A stretch of DNA of 52,404 bases from BS750m-G62 sp964577175 (lineage in GTDB: Bacteria > Planctomycetota > Phycisphaerae > FEN-1346), in the NCBI GenBank assembly GCA_964577175.1, contig CAZNYC010000010.1, positions 1-52,404 of the forward strand, written 5' to 3'. The position numbers and the translations under genes were made by a program. Of this stretch, positions 50,671-52,404 are shown one piece after another. Numbering within the stretch: the first letter of the stretch is position 1; every line of letters begins with the position of its first letter. The notes beneath the pieces are model-generated. The model had not been told where the DNA came from. It worked only from the letters and a program-made list of their open reading frames with translations, and made no database searches.

Positions 50671-51180
50671 TCACGAGGCCGCGCCGACGTAGGCCATCCG
50701 CAGTTCGTACAGGTACCGGTCGAGGAGGCGTTTTTCCTCGTCCGCCAGGTTGCCGCGCGTCTTTTCGTCGAGGACGGCCAGCAGGTCGATGTTGTGCTTG
50801 GCGAGGTCGAGGTTCCGCAGCATCCGGCCCGTCTCGGGGTCCCGCTCGTTGGAGAGGAAGATGGCGGCCTGCGTCGCCAGCGCCTGGACCAGGGCCGCGA
50901 ACGAGGCCGGCGGGAGGCGGCCCGGCCCGGCGGCCGGGGCGGCGGCAGCCCCTGCACCGGCGGCGGGCCCCGCCGTCCGGCCGCGGCGCTTCATCTCGCG
51001 CGCCAGGCGCTCCTTCTCGGCCTTGGCTTCGGCCTTCCAGTCGGCGTCGACGTGGACCTTGCCCGGCCCCGCGGCCTGGTCGCCGACATCGGGCGCGGCC
51101 TCGGGCGGGGCGTGACCTTGCTCCTCGGGCGAGGGTTCCGCCTGCGCGTCCGGCGGGGGCACGTGCGAGTCCTCGGCCAT
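50671..51180 (-). CDS. DUF1844 family protein
   Basis: 169 residues. The C-terminal 80 match DUF1844: ASFAALVQALATQAAIFLSN, DLAKHNIDLLAVLDEKTRGN and LLDRYLYELRMAYV. The first half is a charged, disordered Ala/Pro/Glu region with WKAEAKAEKERLAREMK. Function is unknown; the domain is widespread in Planctomycetes, Acidobacteria and Deltaproteobacteria. The site GGAGGTGATC, a full anti-16S match, overlaps the pyrG stop, and the ATG at 51180 is six bases after that stop, so the two are coupled. Confidence 0.85.
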   Translation of the reverse strand: MAEDSHVPPPDAQAEPSPEEQGHAPPEAAPDVGDQAAGPGKVHVDADWKAEAKAEKERLAREMKRRGRTAGPAAGAGAAAAPAAGPGRLPPASFAALVQALATQAAIFLSNERDPETGRMLRNLDLAKHNIDLLAVLDEKTRGNLADEEKRLLDRYLYELRMAYVGAAS

Positions 51181-51186
51181 GACGGA

Positions 51187-52404
51187 TCACCTCCTCGTGG
51201 GTTCGGCCTCGACGGGCCCGACGGCATTACGGCCGAGGGCCGCCGCCACCAGGCCCAGGTAGAACGGCGAGGGCCCGAGCGGCCGGCTCGTGAACTCCGG
51301 GTGCGACTGCGTGGCCACGAAGTACGGATGGTCCGGCAGTTCCAGGATCTGCATGATCGGCTGGCCCGGCGCCTTGCCGGAGAAGACCATGCCGCCGGCC
51401 TCCAGGCGGTCGATGTAGTCCGGGTTCACCTCGTACCGGTGGCGGAAGCGGAGCCGGGCCGTGGCCGCCCCCTGGAACATGCGGGCGGCGAGGGTATCCG
51501 GCTCGATGGCCACGTCCCGCCCGCCGAGCCGCATCGTGCCGCCCAGCCCCTCCACCTCGTACTGCTCGGGCAGGAGGCAGATGACGGGGTGCGGCGGGTC
51601 CTCCACCAGTTCCGTCGAGGCGGCGCCTTCCAGGCCGCACACGTTCCGTGCGAACTCGACCACCGCCATCTGGAACCCGAAACACAGGCCGAGGTACGGC
51701 ACGAAATGTTCTCGGGCGTAGCGGACGCAGGCGATTTTGCCCTCGGCCCCGCGGACGCCGAACCCGCCGGGCACGATGACGCCGTCGGCGTCGGCCAGGG
51801 CGCCGGCGGCATCGGCGTCCGTCAGGGCCGTCGTATCGACCCATCGCACATGGGCCTTGGCCTCGAGGTGCGCCGCGGCGTGCTCGATGGCCTTAAGCAG
51901 GCTGGCGTAGGAGTCGCGGACGGCGGTGTACTTGCCGGTGATGGCGATGCGGGCCTCGTGCCGGGGCCGGCGGATGCGAGCGCAGAAGTCCTCCCACCGG
52001 CGGGAGGCCTCCTGCTCGGCACGCGGGTCGACGCGGTCCACCAGGTTCAGGATGTGGGTGACCTGGCGGTCGACCTGCTCGCGCTGCATGCGGCCGGGAA
52101 GGAGGTAGATGGACGGTTCGTCATGCATCGAGAACACCCTCGCCATCGGCACGGAGGTGTAGACGGAGAGTTTCTCGCGGACCTTGTCGGTGACGGGGCC
52201 CGCGGCGCGGCAGGCGATGATGTGGGGCTGGACGCCGGCCTCCAGGAGCCGCTTGATCCCGAGTTGGGCGGCCTTGGACTTCTGCTCGCCCAGGATACTG
52301 GGCTCCAGGATGAACGTGAGGGCGACGAAGCAGACGTTGCCCTCGCCCTCCTCGTAGGCGAGTTCGCGCATGGCCTCGATGTAGTAGGCGTTCTCGAAGT
52401 CGCC
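51187..52404 (-). CDS. pyrG: CTP synthase, 3' part, cut by window edge
   Basis: Makes CTP from UTP with glutamine-derived ammonia. 405 codons are present, reading from GDFENAYYIEAM at the window edge. The synthetase domain includes GEQKSKAAQLGIKRLLEAGV and the KYTAVRDSYASLLKAIEHA linker region. The class I glutamine amidotransferase domain has the nucleophile Cys in YLGLCFGFQMAVVEFARNV, the oxyanion glycines VPGGFGVRG and the His-Glu pair in TQSHPEF. The N-terminal P-loop portion is outside the window. The DUF1844 gene follows within six bases. Confidence 0.96.
   Translation of the reverse strand, partial: GDFENAYYIEAMRELAYEEGEGNVCFVALTFILEPSILGEQKSKAAQLGIKRLLEAGVQPHIIACRAAGPVTDKVREKLSVYTSVPMARVFSMHDEPSIYLLPGRMQREQVDRQVTHILNLVDRVDPRAEQEASRRWEDFCARIRRPRHEARIAITGKYTAVRDSYASLLKAIEHAAAHLEAKAHVRWVDTTALTDADAAGALADADGVIVPGGFGVRGAEGKIACVRYAREHFVPYLGLCFGFQMAVVEFARNVCGLEGAASTELVEDPPHPVICLLPEQYEVEGLGGTMRLGGRDVAIEPDTLAARMFQGAATARLRFRHRYEVNPDYIDRLEAGGMVFSGKAPGQPIMQILELPDHPYFVATQSHPEFTSRPLGPSPFYLGLVAAALGRNAVGPVEAEPTRR

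Noticed and set aside
1..52404. tRNA or rRNA genes
   Set aside because: No T-arm (GGTTCGAAT-like) with a matching acceptor stem and no rRNA-like segments were seen on either strand by eye; a covariance-model scan would settle it.

Overview
The window is high-GC DNA (roughly two thirds G+C by eye) from a bacterium that looks like a member of the Planctomycetota, most likely a Phycisphaerae-like lineage. The evidence is a TIGR04137-type small basic protein (8606-8878), a planctomycete-style prepilin (20999-21973), a FabZ/ACP/FabZ/KAS gene set, a eukaryote-like UDP-sugar pyrophosphorylase, and a nearly complete peptidoglycan/division (dcw) cluster whose MurE carries the meso-diaminopimelate motif DNPR. 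Two 100-N scaffold gaps (19080-19179, 26646-26745) show this is a draft, probably metagenomic, assembly.

Left part (1-10.2 kb): 5' part of glyS (minus strand); the dnaG-rpoD pair with a good sigma-70 promoter and a textbook terminator; an unknown membrane protein; an unknown secreted protein; a single-pass protein with a Pro-Glu linker and SPOR-like C-terminus; the small basic protein; and a class I/II aminotransferase.

10.4-17.7 kb: a compact lipid-type cassette on the plus strand (dehydratase, ACP, dehydratase, two ketosynthases, membrane-anchored alpha/beta hydrolase, GH3-family adenylating enzyme). It looks like a dedicated acyl-chain pathway whose product may be conjugated by the GH3 enzyme. 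18-20.8 kb: DUF1638 protein, methyltransferase (interrupted by a gap) and a DUF362/ferredoxin protein.

21-28.1 kb: prepilin (minus), UDP-sugar pyrophosphorylase, queA (minus), LpxL-like acyltransferase and a secreted PL11-type rhamnogalacturonan lyase, which is split only by an assembly artefact.

28.2-46.3 kb (minus strand): the dcw cluster, in transcription order mraZ, small ORF, rsmH, LysM protein, ftsL-like, ftsI, murE, murF, mraY, ftsW, murG, murC, murB, ddl, ftsQ, six-TM protein. murD, ftsA and ftsZ are not present. A sigma-70 promoter overlaid by 10-bp-spaced TGG repeats (candidate MraZ boxes) precedes mraZ. 46.6-52.4 kb (minus strand): lipoprotein/RDD membrane protein, PAP2 lipoprotein, a catalytically degenerate M48 lipoprotein, a DUF1844 protein and the 3' part of pyrG.

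The most striking non-gene feature is a dense population of at least five families of short palindromic dispersed repeats (over 25 copies in 52 kb). They fill most non-overlapping gene junctions. In several cases they supply stop codons (murF, ftsL, ddl) or have inserted in frame into coding sequence (lyase N-terminus, a membrane-protein loop).
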